A stretch of 64,000 nucleotides of DNA from a bacterium (lineage in GTDB: Bacteria; SZUA-182; DTGQ01). Each line of letters starts with the position of its first letter. The stretch's first letter is position 1. The stretch is from positions 1 to 64,000 of the forward strand of contig JAILZY010000008.1 in assembly GCA_023512255.1 (NCBI GenBank), written 5' to 3'. Below, piece after piece: positions 40,517-48,944 of the stretch. Under the pieces are notes generated by a model. The model saw only the letters and a program-made list of their open reading frames with translations, did not search any database and had not been told where the DNA came from. A program made the position numbers and the translations under genes.

Positions 40517-42160
40517 TCAGGTCATCTCTCCTAGCCAGAGCTCAAGCTTTTGGGGTGATTTTTTAAGTTTTTTGTTTTCTGCCGGCTTCTTTTCAGGCTG
40601 GGTGGTGTTTTCCCTATCTCTGCTGCCGTCATCATCTTTGACCTCTTCCTGTGTTTTCCCCTGACTGTTAGTGTTCTGGTTATTGTCTGTCCCTTCTGGT
40701 AACTTTTTATTCGGCCGCGGCCCCCTGCCTTGATGATTTTGGCTATCTTGATGATTCTGAGGACTTGGGCTATGTTCTTTATCCGTAATAATAGACTGTC
40801 CGGCAGTAACCAGCCGTGGAGTGAGGAGGACAACCAGCTCCTTCCTCTGGTTTTGGGTCGAGGATTTGGAAAAGAAAAGAGCCCCTAGGATTGGGATTTT
40901 TCCCAGCAGAGGGAGCCGCTCTCGAGCCTTTATCTCTGAATTGCGGATCAGTCCGCCGATAAAAACAGTCTCTCCTGCCTTAACCATAATCGAGGTGGTA
41001 ACTGAGGTAGTAGTCTTTTGCGGCAATCCGCTACTTAGAGACCCGTCGCTTACCTCAGGGTGGATATCCATCAGGATGTTGCCATCTTCAGTTATATGGG
41101 GAGTCAACTGGAGTTGAATACCGATATCCAGAAATTCAACGCTTTGCAGGGTACTGGTTTGGGTCGAGGTGGTTAGATAGTAGCCCAATTTGCCACCGAT
41201 GAGAATCTGGGCCGGCTTTCCATCAAGGACCATGATGCGCGGCTTGGCCAGGGTTTTTACATTACCTTTTTTTTCTAGGGCATTCAGTTTGAGATAGAAA
41301 TGGGGCCGGCTGATGCCAAAGAAGAATTGCGGAGAAGAATCTCCAGGTCGAGGTGGAGGAGAAAGCCACGATCCGGGCGAGTTGATCCTGCCCTCGGTAT
41401 TTTCCCCCTGAGAGAAGGTAGCGCCCCAGTCGATCCCATAGGCCAGATCATCACTGAGGTTAATTTCCAGGATTTGGGCTTCGATTAGAGCCTGTTTGGG
41501 AGGAATATCTAGCGACTGGATCAGGCGCTGGGCAGCTTTAAGTTCTTTCTCGGTGCCGTCAACCAGGAGCATTCCTTCCTGGGGATAGGCGCTGATTCTG
41601 GCCTGCTCCAAAGACCATTGAATCACCTTGGATAATTCCTTAAGATCAGCATAATTGATCCGAAAAACTCTGACTGATTTGGAAGCCTCTCTCTCCCCCT
41701 GGGGCTCTTCCTTCTGCTTGCTATTATTTTGAACATCCTGCTGGCTGCTACGGCTAGCCTTCTCTTGAGCTGCTTGCCCACCACTTCCACCCTCAGGGCT
41801 GAGAATATACACTGAGCCCTCCTTGGTCCAGGTCAGTCCCATAATCCTGGCAATAGCCGTCAGGGTATCCTCAAGGCTTGCCCGTTTAAGATTCAAGCTA
41901 ATTCGGCCGCTAACCTCAGGAGTGCTAATGATGTTAACATTATGCTTTATGGCCAGGGCCTTGAGCAAGGTATTGATATCCATATCCCGGATGTAGAGGG
42001 AAGATGACTCTCCTCCATCGTCCGTGCCTTTTCCCTGCGGGGTTAAAGGTAGGCCTTCTTCAGCCTTGCTTGATCTGGTTACTATCATTAGAAAAAGACC
42101 AATGGTAAGCAGAATAAGACCTATGGTTCGTTTATTCATATCTGGCGATCGTGGACTCAT
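40517..42160 (-). CDS. gspD: Secretin (GspD/PilQ family)
   Basis: This 547-residue outer-membrane channel protein has an N-terminal signal peptide (LILLTIGLFLMIVTRSSKA), an STN-like domain (MDINTLLKALAIKHNV near 60), an N1-like domain (NYADLKELSKVIQWSLEQ) and the secretin core (about 235-460), with LAKPRIMVLDGKPAQI and VFIGGLIRNSE. The C-terminal tail is hydrophilic, rich in Asn/Gln/Lys. It is the last gene of the secretion cluster. Confidence 0.92.
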   Translation of the reverse strand: MSPRSPDMNKRTIGLILLTIGLFLMIVTRSSKAEEGLPLTPQGKGTDDGGESSSLYIRDMDINTLLKALAIKHNVNIISTPEVSGRISLNLKRASLEDTLTAIARIMGLTWTKEGSVYILSPEGGSGGQAAQEKASRSSQQDVQNNSKQKEEPQGEREASKSVRVFRINYADLKELSKVIQWSLEQARISAYPQEGMLLVDGTEKELKAAQRLIQSLDIPPKQALIEAQILEINLSDDLAYGIDWGATFSQGENTEGRINSPGSWLSPPPRPGDSSPQFFFGISRPHFYLKLNALEKKGNVKTLAKPRIMVLDGKPAQILIGGKLGYYLTTSTQTSTLQSVEFLDIGIQLQLTPHITEDGNILMDIHPEVSDGSLSSGLPQKTTTSVTTSIMVKAGETVFIGGLIRNSEIKARERLPLLGKIPILGALFFSKSSTQNQRKELVVLLTPRLVTAGQSIITDKEHSPSPQNHQDSQNHQGRGPRPNKKLPEGTDNNQNTNSQGKTQEEVKDDDGSRDRENTTQPEKKPAENKKLKKSPQKLELWLGEMT

Positions 42161-42759
42161 TCTTCCTCCTGATCGAGGGTCAGGATAATGTCCCGGCCGT
42201 TTTTTGAAAGCACTACCTCCTTGTCCCTTACCTCACGTAGTTGATAGCCCATTATGCTTTGGCCTGGCATCATGGGCTGATCGTTAATTACGGCCATTGG
42301 GGTTCCTCCGGTTAGGGTAGCCTCCAGTTTAAGTCTGGGGGGCTGTGGCCAGCTCAGGGCAGGCTCTTCGCTGTTTCGCTGCTTATTATTCTTTAGCGGG
42401 CCATCACTTCTGGTGGCCGTAGCTGCTGCGGACTGCTGTCTATAGCTACTTGAGGATTGAAATTTGAAAATATCACGCTCAACCCTATCTGGCCATTCCT
42501 GATTAGCTTTAAGTATTTGGTCCAAGGGTGGGATAGAAAGCTCCTCGCTGATGATTCGGCTGATCTCAGAAAGCGACGCCCTGGCCCCTTTTGGCCCATC
42601 GGAGAAGGTTGCAGATTGGGTTTGCCTGTCCTGCTGAAGCTGCGTTTTCCAGGAAGCGACAATTCCTTTGATTTTCCCGTTAAAGAGCAGGACCACGAGC
42701 AAGATGGCCGTCAGGATAGTTAGCTTGATCCTGTCTGATTTTGATATTTTTGTGTCCAT
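42157..42759 (-). CDS. GspC/PilP-like inner-membrane linker
   Basis: This 200-residue protein has one N-terminal membrane helix (LTILTAILLVVLLF), a variable linker, and a C-terminal homology-region-like beta domain (LKLEATLTGGTPMAVI, then VVLSKNGRDIILTL) like that of GspC and PilP. Such proteins join the inner-membrane platform to the secretin. It overlaps the secretin gene by four bases. Homology is inferred from order and domain pattern. Confidence 0.75.
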   Translation of the reverse strand: MDTKISKSDRIKLTILTAILLVVLLFNGKIKGIVASWKTQLQQDRQTQSATFSDGPKGARASLSEISRIISEELSIPPLDQILKANQEWPDRVERDIFKFQSSSSYRQQSAAATATRSDGPLKNNKQRNSEEPALSWPQPPRLKLEATLTGGTPMAVINDQPMMPGQSIMGYQLREVRDKEVVLSKNGRDIILTLDQEEE

Positions 42760-42903
42760 GAGCTGAGATTTCTCCTTGTCTTTTCTGCTTCTTAGCCTTT
42801 TATTTTTTTAGCCTTTCACTTTATCTTTTACTTACCCTATATCTTTATATTTCATCTTATCTCTATATCTATCTCATCTCATAATCTCATTTTTCACTTC
42901 TCT
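42760..42903. other. Purine-rich (minus strand) spacer between pilO-like and gspC-like genes
   Basis: Almost all of this stretch is pyrimidine on the plus strand and purine in the mRNA, with repeated GAGAT/GATA-like units. Most neighbouring genes of the cluster overlap, so the gap of about 144 bases stands out. It may slow ribosome or RNA polymerase passage or be an mRNA landing site. Confidence 0.5.
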
Positions 42904-43620
42904 TTACCTCCCCTCTTCTACCTCATTAGATGAGGGCAGGGTGAGAAGATCAAATCGAACCTCTTCCAGGTATTTCTCCCCCGCCACCGGGGGCCGAGTA
43001 TCATGGGCGGCAGGCAGGGAGAGTTCGGTAGAGTCGGTTTGGCTTATTATGGGTGGGAGAGCCTCGGTCTGCTGTAGCTGGTCAGGTTGAATTTGTGGCC
43101 GCGACTTAGTTTCTGTAGGTTGAGTAGGTTGAGATGCATCGGGTTGGGCTTCGATTTTAAGGGAATTTGCCTTCAGGCCAGGAGTAGATTTTTCAAACTT
43201 GGCCAGGAAGCGATAGAATGAGGGAAAATCGCCGCTTAGCCTGATTAGGAGTGAATTTTGCTGGCTCTGGCCAGCTTCTGGTTTTCCTTCAGGCTGCACT
43301 AGAGCAACGGCAAGGCCGGCTTCTTCAGCTAGTCGGCTTAAGGTTTGCATCAGGTCCCAGAGGTGATCAGAGCAAGAGAATCTGGCCTCAAGTAATTTAA
43401 TTTCCTGACTGAGGCTAGCTTTTATCTGATTTAGCTGGTTCAACTTCGATTCCATGATTTCTGTCGAGGGACCAGCGCTCAGTGAAATCTCTTTGATCTC
43501 AGAGCGTAACCCACCGAGTTTGGCATTTATCGGCCTCTGAAACAGGAAGACATAGCCGATAATTATGAGCGCTCCTGTGGCGGCAAAGATAATATCAATC
43601 TGGCGTTGATTCAGTTGCAT
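42904..43620 (-). CDS. pilO: PilO-like type IV pilus/secretion assembly protein
   Basis: This 238-residue protein has one N-terminal membrane helix (IIFAATGALIIIGYVFLF), a coiled coil (residues 33-85) and a ferredoxin-like C-terminal fold around LLIRLSGDFPSFYRFLAKFE. These match PilO/GspM. The last 60 residues form a Pro/Gln/Thr-rich tail that is not typical. It overlaps the pilN-like gene by 26 bases. Confidence 0.85.
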   Translation of the reverse strand: MQLNQRQIDIIFAATGALIIIGYVFLFQRPINAKLGGLRSEIKEISLSAGPSTEIMESKLNQLNQIKASLSQEIKLLEARFSCSDHLWDLMQTLSRLAEEAGLAVALVQPEGKPEAGQSQQNSLLIRLSGDFPSFYRFLAKFEKSTPGLKANSLKIEAQPDASQPTQPTETKSRPQIQPDQLQQTEALPPIISQTDSTELSLPAAHDTRPPVAGEKYLEEVRFDLLTLPSSNEVEEGR

Positions 43621-44254
43621 GGTATGCGCCTTTTTGGTAAAAAACTTTTTCAGCCCCTGCTTGGTTTTGTCCTGCCTGCTGCTTATAGATTAAGGCTATC
43701 TCGAAGCTGATCGAAGGGCTCTCCTGCTCATGGCCATCCGATCTGATCAGCCTGATTTGCTGAAAGGATTGGTTTTGCTGAAGATTTAGGAGAAAGGTGC
43801 TAAGGTTCTGGTAAGATCGGCTTATGCCAGATAATTTAAGGCTATAGTAATCTTGAATCTCTTTTTGTGGTGTGCTGACCATTTCTCTTTCGATTTGGAG
43901 GCTAGAGAGTCTGGTATGCGGATCGAGAGCCTCGGCTAGATTGAACAGAACCGGCGCAAGGCACTGGTTTTGTGATCTGCCGAGCAGGACCTGTCGCTTT
44001 TGTAAGAGCTCTTTGACCTCTTGATAGGCCAGAAGCAGCCTGCTCTCTATCTGCTTGGTCTGGCGAGTGCGTCGGCGAAGCGTATCGGCCTGGCTCTCTA
44101 GCCTCTTTAGATAGCCATAAAAAGATGTTCCCAGAAGACAGAAGCAGATAATCTGGCAAAGAAGCAGGATCGACCACTTCCTAATCCTTTGCCGGATCAT
44201 TCTTTGGGTGAGGATCTCAGTTGGAATTAGGTTAATTTCATGAAAGCCGGGCAT
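43595..44254 (-). CDS. pilN: PilN-like assembly protein
   Basis: This 219-residue protein starts with the conserved INLIPTE motif that binds PilM. A membrane helix (ILLLCQIICFCLLG), a coiled coil and a ferredoxin-like domain with QKEIQDYYSLKLSGISRSYQ follow, as in PilN/GspL C-terminal parts. Its start overlaps the end of the pilM-like gene by 17 bases. Confidence 0.88.
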   Translation of the reverse strand: MPGFHEINLIPTEILTQRMIRQRIRKWSILLLCQIICFCLLGTSFYGYLKRLESQADTLRRRTRQTKQIESRLLLAYQEVKELLQKRQVLLGRSQNQCLAPVLFNLAEALDPHTRLSSLQIEREMVSTPQKEIQDYYSLKLSGISRSYQNLSTFLLNLQQNQSFQQIRLIRSDGHEQESPSISFEIALIYKQQAGQNQAGAEKVFYQKGAYHATESTPD

Positions 44255-45383
44255 GGGTCAAAAGGTCCTCGTGAAGGATGAGCGGCTGGCTGGGCACACC
44301 CTCCCTGATGCCGCGCAGGGCAAGGCCCAGAGCGACATCGAAAAAGGTGTTAGAGTAAGTTGATTCTCCGATTGGTGCTATGCTAGGTAAGGCCATGACC
44401 TGAATTCCGGTCCTCTGGTGAATAAATCGGTCTAAGAAGCGGATTTTGGCTCCCTCACCGAGCAGGATTGCTCGGTCAATTACCCGCTGTTGGATGAGGG
44501 AAACACAATATGAGAGGACTTTTTGGATTTCCTGGCAGAGTTCTTCCAGAATCGGACTGAGTACCTCATAGATCACCTGGCCAAGCTCACCTTCATCTAA
44601 AAAGGAGCCGGTGGCTCTCCCCCGGTCTAACCTAGTCGACTTTCCCGGATCTACTCCAATTGTGTGGAGAATTCGATCCACTTTTTCCCCAGTCAGTCCC
44701 AATATTTTTCCCATTCGTGCTCTGATAGCACCTGTCCCCCAGGCTATCTCCCGTACCACCAAAATCTGCTCATCTACCACTGTTAGGAACATGGTACAGT
44801 TTTCTTCTACAGATAAGATGAACTGATCCGGCAGGCGCTCTCCCTGCCGGGCCCATTTGACTGCTCGAAACAGCGCACAGTAGCGGGGTTCGATGACCGA
44901 AGGATCAAGCCCCACCTCTCTTAGCAGATCGAGGCAGCTTATTATATCCTCCCTTCTGCTGGCTATCAGCAGGGCGGCTTTTGCTGACCTTTGCTCACTG
45001 AGGGGAAGATTGAGGTAATCAATAACCCCCTTCTCAAGGGGAAAAGAAAGGTAGTTGTTGGCTTCCCGAAGAATAGCCTGATCCATATCCTCCCCTTCCT
45101 TGAGCGAGAATCGAATCGGGATAGTGGTAACCATATGATTCGGCAAGGCAGCGATAGTCTGCTTTCCTTTAAATTTCCCTTTGGCTAAAAGCTTTCTCAG
45201 CGCGCTGCTAAGCCCTGCCCCATCTTGGCCGCCAATTTTCTCAGCCGGTGGGGCAACTTCAGCCTGGGCAGCCTCCTGGATTGAGAGAGTCCCTTTTTGC
45301 CATTTTAGTTGCAGAAGTTTTATTCTGTCTGGGACAATGTCAAGGCCGATGGCTGAATAGGTAGCTCTTGCGCCTATCATCAA
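44238..45383 (-). CDS. pilM: PilM-like actin-fold ATPase
   Basis: This 381-residue cytosolic protein of the PilM/GspL/FtsA fold has AIGLDIVPDRIKLLQL (phosphate 1 region, residues 12-27). The 2nd lobe has FLTVVDEQILVVREIAWG, and AILLGEGAKIRFL near 315 completes the nucleotide site. It would bind PilN at the inner membrane and link to the rest of the machine. The start overlaps the end of the upstream pilin-like gene. Confidence 0.9.
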   Translation of the reverse strand: MMIGARATYSAIGLDIVPDRIKLLQLKWQKGTLSIQEAAQAEVAPPAEKIGGQDGAGLSSALRKLLAKGKFKGKQTIAALPNHMVTTIPIRFSLKEGEDMDQAILREANNYLSFPLEKGVIDYLNLPLSEQRSAKAALLIASRREDIISCLDLLREVGLDPSVIEPRYCALFRAVKWARQGERLPDQFILSVEENCTMFLTVVDEQILVVREIAWGTGAIRARMGKILGLTGEKVDRILHTIGVDPGKSTRLDRGRATGSFLDEGELGQVIYEVLSPILEELCQEIQKVLSYCVSLIQQRVIDRAILLGEGAKIRFLDRFIHQRTGIQVMALPSIAPIGESTYSNTFFDVALGLALRGIREGVPSQPLILHEDLLTHARLS

Positions 45384-46354
45384 GGCCTCCTTGAGTCTAG
45401 GTAGTAGATGACTAATTTGGGCCGAAGGGTAGGGTTGTCCGAATAGCTGCTGCTGCGGAATTTATATTCATTATTTCCTGCCCGGATATCTGTCTCCAAG
45501 ATAAGGCCATAGTTTTGGGCTGGATATTTCAGCCAGAAGCGAACCAGGTTTGTGGTTCGCCACCTTTGCCAGCCTAGAGTAGTAAAGATTTTGCTATCTT
45601 CATAGCTTGGATCGAAAGCACCGCCAGGGGCTGACCAGGCAAGGTGCAGATTTTTATTTCGTTCTTTCCAGGTTGTTGCAGAGGGCAGCCAATCTTGGAT
45701 AATCCGGTGAATCCGATAGATATCAGGGATAAAACCTTCCTTTGGTATCTGATAAAGATACATTGAGAAAAAGCTTGACACGATCTTGGCATCAGGCGGG
45801 AGTGAGCATTTGCTGAAGTTGAACCGAGCCAGGGTGCGACATCTTTTCCCCCCACCTTCCTCGCTGTCTAGGAGGAGCTCACTCTTGTCGTCAAAAACAG
45901 TATCCGGCTCCCCCTTTTTAATGTAGGTATCAGCCTCTTTAGTATCGCTGGTATAGGGCGGCTGGATCACCAGCCAATGAACGGTTCTGCGGGCGCTGGA
46001 TTTGGCCCCGCCAACCACAGACTGGCTGTCGATCACTATTTTTCGCCCAAGCGTATCCTCGGAAAAAGAAACCGTGTAGGAGCCGTCCCCCAAGGGAAGA
46101 TCAGCCATTTGTACTCTCCAGTCCGGGTTATTCTCAAGCCGCCACAGCCCATGAGCAAGGCCAGCTTCGGCCAAATACCGAGCCTTCAATTTCTGGATTC
46201 GGTTGAAGGCCGCTTTTGTCTGAACGCCCCTAGTTTGGGCTAGAAAAAAGCAGATAAGCTCAAGGATAAGAACAGTGGTCATGACCATGACCAGAGCAAA
46301 GCCGGATTGATTTTTTAATCTTGATTCACGGACAAAGAGGTTTTCTTTCCTCAC
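45380..46354 (-). CDS. GspK-like prepilin with DNRLRE-type domain
   Basis: This 324-residue protein has a class III signal, QSG then FALVMVMTTVLILEL (cleavage after Gly 18). A helical stretch follows (ARYLAEAGLAHGLWRLE), typical of PilX/GspK. After a VHWLVIQPP segment it switches to a DNRLRE-like beta-sandwich (about 140-320: SELLLDSEEGGG, LARFNFSKCSLPPDA, RFWLKYPAQNYGLIL). A DNRLRE domain on a minor pseudopilin suggests surface adhesion or an extracellular role. It overlaps its neighbours on both sides by four bases. Confidence 0.75.
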   Translation of the reverse strand: MRKENLFVRESRLKNQSGFALVMVMTTVLILELICFFLAQTRGVQTKAAFNRIQKLKARYLAEAGLAHGLWRLENNPDWRVQMADLPLGDGSYTVSFSEDTLGRKIVIDSQSVVGGAKSSARRTVHWLVIQPPYTSDTKEADTYIKKGEPDTVFDDKSELLLDSEEGGGKRCRTLARFNFSKCSLPPDAKIVSSFFSMYLYQIPKEGFIPDIYRIHRIIQDWLPSATTWKERNKNLHLAWSAPGGAFDPSYEDSKIFTTLGWQRWRTTNLVRFWLKYPAQNYGLILETDIRAGNNEYKFRSSSYSDNPTLRPKLVIYYLDSRRP

Positions 46355-47217
46355 CTGCCGATACCCTTGAGATAGATGCTGGCTCTCATAACGACCTCCT
46401 CCCCATCGGGAGTTAATACCCCGAGGACCAGGCTGAAACCAGAAGCGCCGCTGCCTGATTCCGCGCGGGTAACCTGAAAGGTGTTTACTCGCTCCAGGAT
46501 AATCTCAGGCTGTCCGCCAGTATAATACCTTTCCGTTAAATTCCCGTTGGGATCAAGATAATAGACCCAATACTCAACCGGATCCTCATCAATCAGGCCA
46601 TCCTCATCATCATCTTTGAAATCACCTTCATCAATTAACCCATCGCCATCATCATCCTTACCAGCTATCCCTGGATAACCGTCATTGTTTATATCTGCGC
46701 GCCAATCCTCATCAATGAAGCCATCGCCGTCATTGTCCAATCCATCTATCCAATCCTCATCTACCCGCAGCCAACACATAAGCCAAAATCCATCCTCATC
46801 ATCGTCCCTGGCAGTAGTCTCATCAATGCGGCCATCAGCATCATCGTCGATGCCCAAAATTCCCGCTGCGCCATCAGCAGTAATCTCCACCCCTGGATCC
46901 TCATCGATTAGGTCATCTCCATCGGTGTCGATCATAGCTGAAAAGGCCAATACCTGCTGAGGCTGATTTGAGCCTACACTCTTTAGCGGCAGCAGGATGC
47001 GGTTTGATGATCTTGCCCGACTCAAGATATGGTCCATCGCCCAGCAGACACTGTGCATGGCTTCACTTTGATGCCGGCTGTAATCCCATGATTCTAAGGC
47101 TGTGGCCAGAACCCTTGAAGTTACCCCGGCCAGAAGCGACATAATGCTCATGGCCACAAGCAGCTCAAGCAAGGTCAGACCGGCATTTTTTTCCCACCTG
47201 CGCACCTGGCGACACAT
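46351..47217 (-). CDS. GspJ/PilW-like prepilin with Asp-rich calcium-binding repeats
   Basis: This 288-residue protein has prepilin signal KNAG then LTLLELLVAMSIMSLL. About residues 95-190 consist of repeated D-x-D-x-D-G-x-I-D-E units (for example DDDADGRIDE, DNDGDGFIDED, DDDGDGLIDEG) of the type 3 thrombospondin or dockerin kind, probable calcium sites. A normal beta region then ends the protein. The inserted repeats are unusual for a minor pseudopilin. It overlaps the GspK-like gene by four bases. Confidence 0.82.
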   Translation of the reverse strand: MCRQVRRWEKNAGLTLLELLVAMSIMSLLAGVTSRVLATALESWDYSRHQSEAMHSVCWAMDHILSRARSSNRILLPLKSVGSNQPQQVLAFSAMIDTDGDDLIDEDPGVEITADGAAGILGIDDDADGRIDETTARDDDEDGFWLMCWLRVDEDWIDGLDNDGDGFIDEDWRADINNDGYPGIAGKDDDGDGLIDEGDFKDDDEDGLIDEDPVEYWVYYLDPNGNLTERYYTGGQPEIILERVNTFQVTRAESGSGASGFSLVLGVLTPDGEEVVMRASIYLKGIGR

Positions 47218-47227
47218 AATTAAAGCC

Positions 47228-47605
47228 TTAGAGCGCCCTAAATCTTAGGGTCTCAAGCTGGATATCTCCTGCCTTGAGCCGGATATACTTTAAGTCTGGC
47301 TCCCCAATCGAGTCTCCATCTCCATCATAGAGGGAAACCGTTACCTGCCAGGGGATATTCACCCCCAAAATCTCAGTGCCGCTGGCATTGGCCATAAGAT
47401 CAAACTCCTGGGCTAGGATCTCCTCCATCTTAGCCTGGGCAAGATAGCATTGGCTAGCGAGCCGCTGGCCATCAAAGCCGATATTCAGGCTCCCAGAAAG
47501 GCTCTGAGCTATTGGGATCATAGCCAGGGAGAGAATGGTCATGGCCAAAACCACCTCAAGGAGTGAAAACCCCTGCTGATGCTGATATAGATACTGGTTG
47601 TTCAT
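47228..47605 (-). CDS. GspI/PilV-like prepilin
   Basis: This 125-residue minor pseudopilin has signal QHQQG then FSLLEVVLAMTILSLAMIP. Short globular C-terminal beta segments follow (PWQVTVSLYDGDGDSIG). It lies 10 bases before the GspJ-like gene. Upstream is a spacer of about 100 bases (47606-47706) with short ATCAATAA-like repeats. Confidence 0.82.
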   Translation of the reverse strand: MNNQYLYQHQQGFSLLEVVLAMTILSLAMIPIAQSLSGSLNIGFDGQRLASQCYLAQAKMEEILAQEFDLMANASGTEILGVNIPWQVTVSLYDGDGDSIGEPDLKYIRLKAGDIQLETLRFRAL

Positions 47606-47706
47606 CTTATGAATATCATCATAATAAATATCAATAACATCAATAAGATCATAAGCATCAATAATGTTTATAAATAATGCCTAGCATAATTGTATATTGC
47701 CTGGGG

Positions 47707-48285
47707 CTATTCAACCCTTAGCCTGCCGATCCGACTAATGACAATAGTCTGAGCGGATGAGGCTCCGGCCAGGGTAATTCGGCCTTGCTGGTTTGGCTCT
47801 CCAAGGGAATTGAATTCTACCCACGAGTTTCCTCCGAAATTAGCCTCAGTCAGCTTGGCATCGTGAGATAACTCCTCCTGATCAATGGTGATCAGGTAGG
47901 GTTTTTGGGTTAAAGGATTCCTGAGCACATTATTGGGATCAATAATCGGCTGCCCTTGCGAATCATACCCTATGGCCCGGTAGCAGGTAACCTTCTGGCG
48001 TCCTTCGGTCAGATCACAAAAGAGGCCTAAGGTGGTATTTTGGTTGATAGCCTGCTGCTGGACCCAGGCCAAAGCCATGAAGATCTCACTGGCCTTTTTT
48101 TCTAATGCCATCTGAAACATGGCTCCTGAAAATTGTGGCCCTACCGCTGACAGCAAAATAGCCAGGATGAACAATACCCAAAGGAGCTCCAAGAGGGTAA
48201 AGCCGCAAGATCCGCAAGTCAGTGTAGGCGATCCACGATAAATCGTAACTTTTGCCAAAGCAGGAATCCACTTTCTTGTAAGCAT
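47707..48285 (-). CDS. GspH/FimT-like prepilin
   Basis: This 192-residue protein has a prepilin signal at GSCG then FTLLELLWVLFILAILLSA. The leader of about 30 residues before the cleavage site is longer than usual, so a start nearer to the signal is possible. The C-terminal half is beta-rich (LGLFCDLTEGRQKVTCY), as in GspH. Confidence 0.78.
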   Translation of the reverse strand: MLTRKWIPALAKVTIYRGSPTLTCGSCGFTLLELLWVLFILAILLSAVGPQFSGAMFQMALEKKASEIFMALAWVQQQAINQNTTLGLFCDLTEGRQKVTCYRAIGYDSQGQPIIDPNNVLRNPLTQKPYLITIDQEELSHDAKLTEANFGGNSWVEFNSLGEPNQQGRITLAGASSAQTIVISRIGRLRVE

Positions 48286-48328
48286 TACTTGTATGCATTA
48301 AATAAGGGTTACACCCTTACACCCACTC

Positions 48329-48844
48329 TCAATATTGGTCATAGTCGGGATGATTGGCAATGAACTCACCAGTCTTGGCTACATATTTCCAGCCGGCAGC
48401 ATTTGGATCTTCAGCCGCTGAAACCTTACCAATTTCTGAGATATTTTTATCAATCTCAACCTGATCTGCTTTGGCTTCGTTCTGAGGAATCGGATTTTTG
48501 GGAAATCCCTGCTTGAGATAAGGACCATATTTATGAGTTTCATCCTTGGTGTTGCTTATATTTCCGCTCTGATCCGTGTACTTTAGAAGAGCGGCTGTAA
48601 AATTATTGGGATCGGGATAGGTGCTGTTATGCTGGACATAGTAGAGCTCCAGGGCTCCCCGGATGCTGTTTAGATTTGATTTTAAGGCCGATACCTTGGC
48701 ATCTTGGGATGAAGATGAAAATTGAGGGATGACCACCGCAGCTAAGATCCCAAGAATAATAACCACCATCAACAGCTCAATCAGGGTAAAGCCATTATCA
48801 TTTAACCAAAATCTTTTCCCCAAGGGTTTGTGGTTTCTCATCAT
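48329..48844 (-). CDS. gspG: Major pseudopilin GspG-like
   Basis: This 171-residue protein has signal NDNG then FTLIELLMVVIILGILAAVV (helix of the pilin core), followed by SSQDAKVSALKSNLNSIRGAL, the usual GspG region. The C-terminal end contains WKYVAKTGEFIAN. It is probably the main fibre subunit. A likely leader with AAGGAG lies just upstream, after a gap of 100 bases from gspF. Confidence 0.88.
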   Translation of the reverse strand: MMRNHKPLGKRFWLNDNGFTLIELLMVVIILGILAAVVIPQFSSSSQDAKVSALKSNLNSIRGALELYYVQHNSTYPDPNNFTAALLKYTDQSGNISNTKDETHKYGPYLKQGFPKNPIPQNEAKADQVEIDKNISEIGKVSAAEDPNAAGWKYVAKTGEFIANHPDYDQY

Positions 48845-48944
48845 AGTATCTTCTCCTTAAAAATTAATTTGACAGGTTTTATCGAATCATTTTTCTATGC
48901 CTTGACTTTTCTCTTAATCCAGCAAGCTAAATATCACCCCCTTG

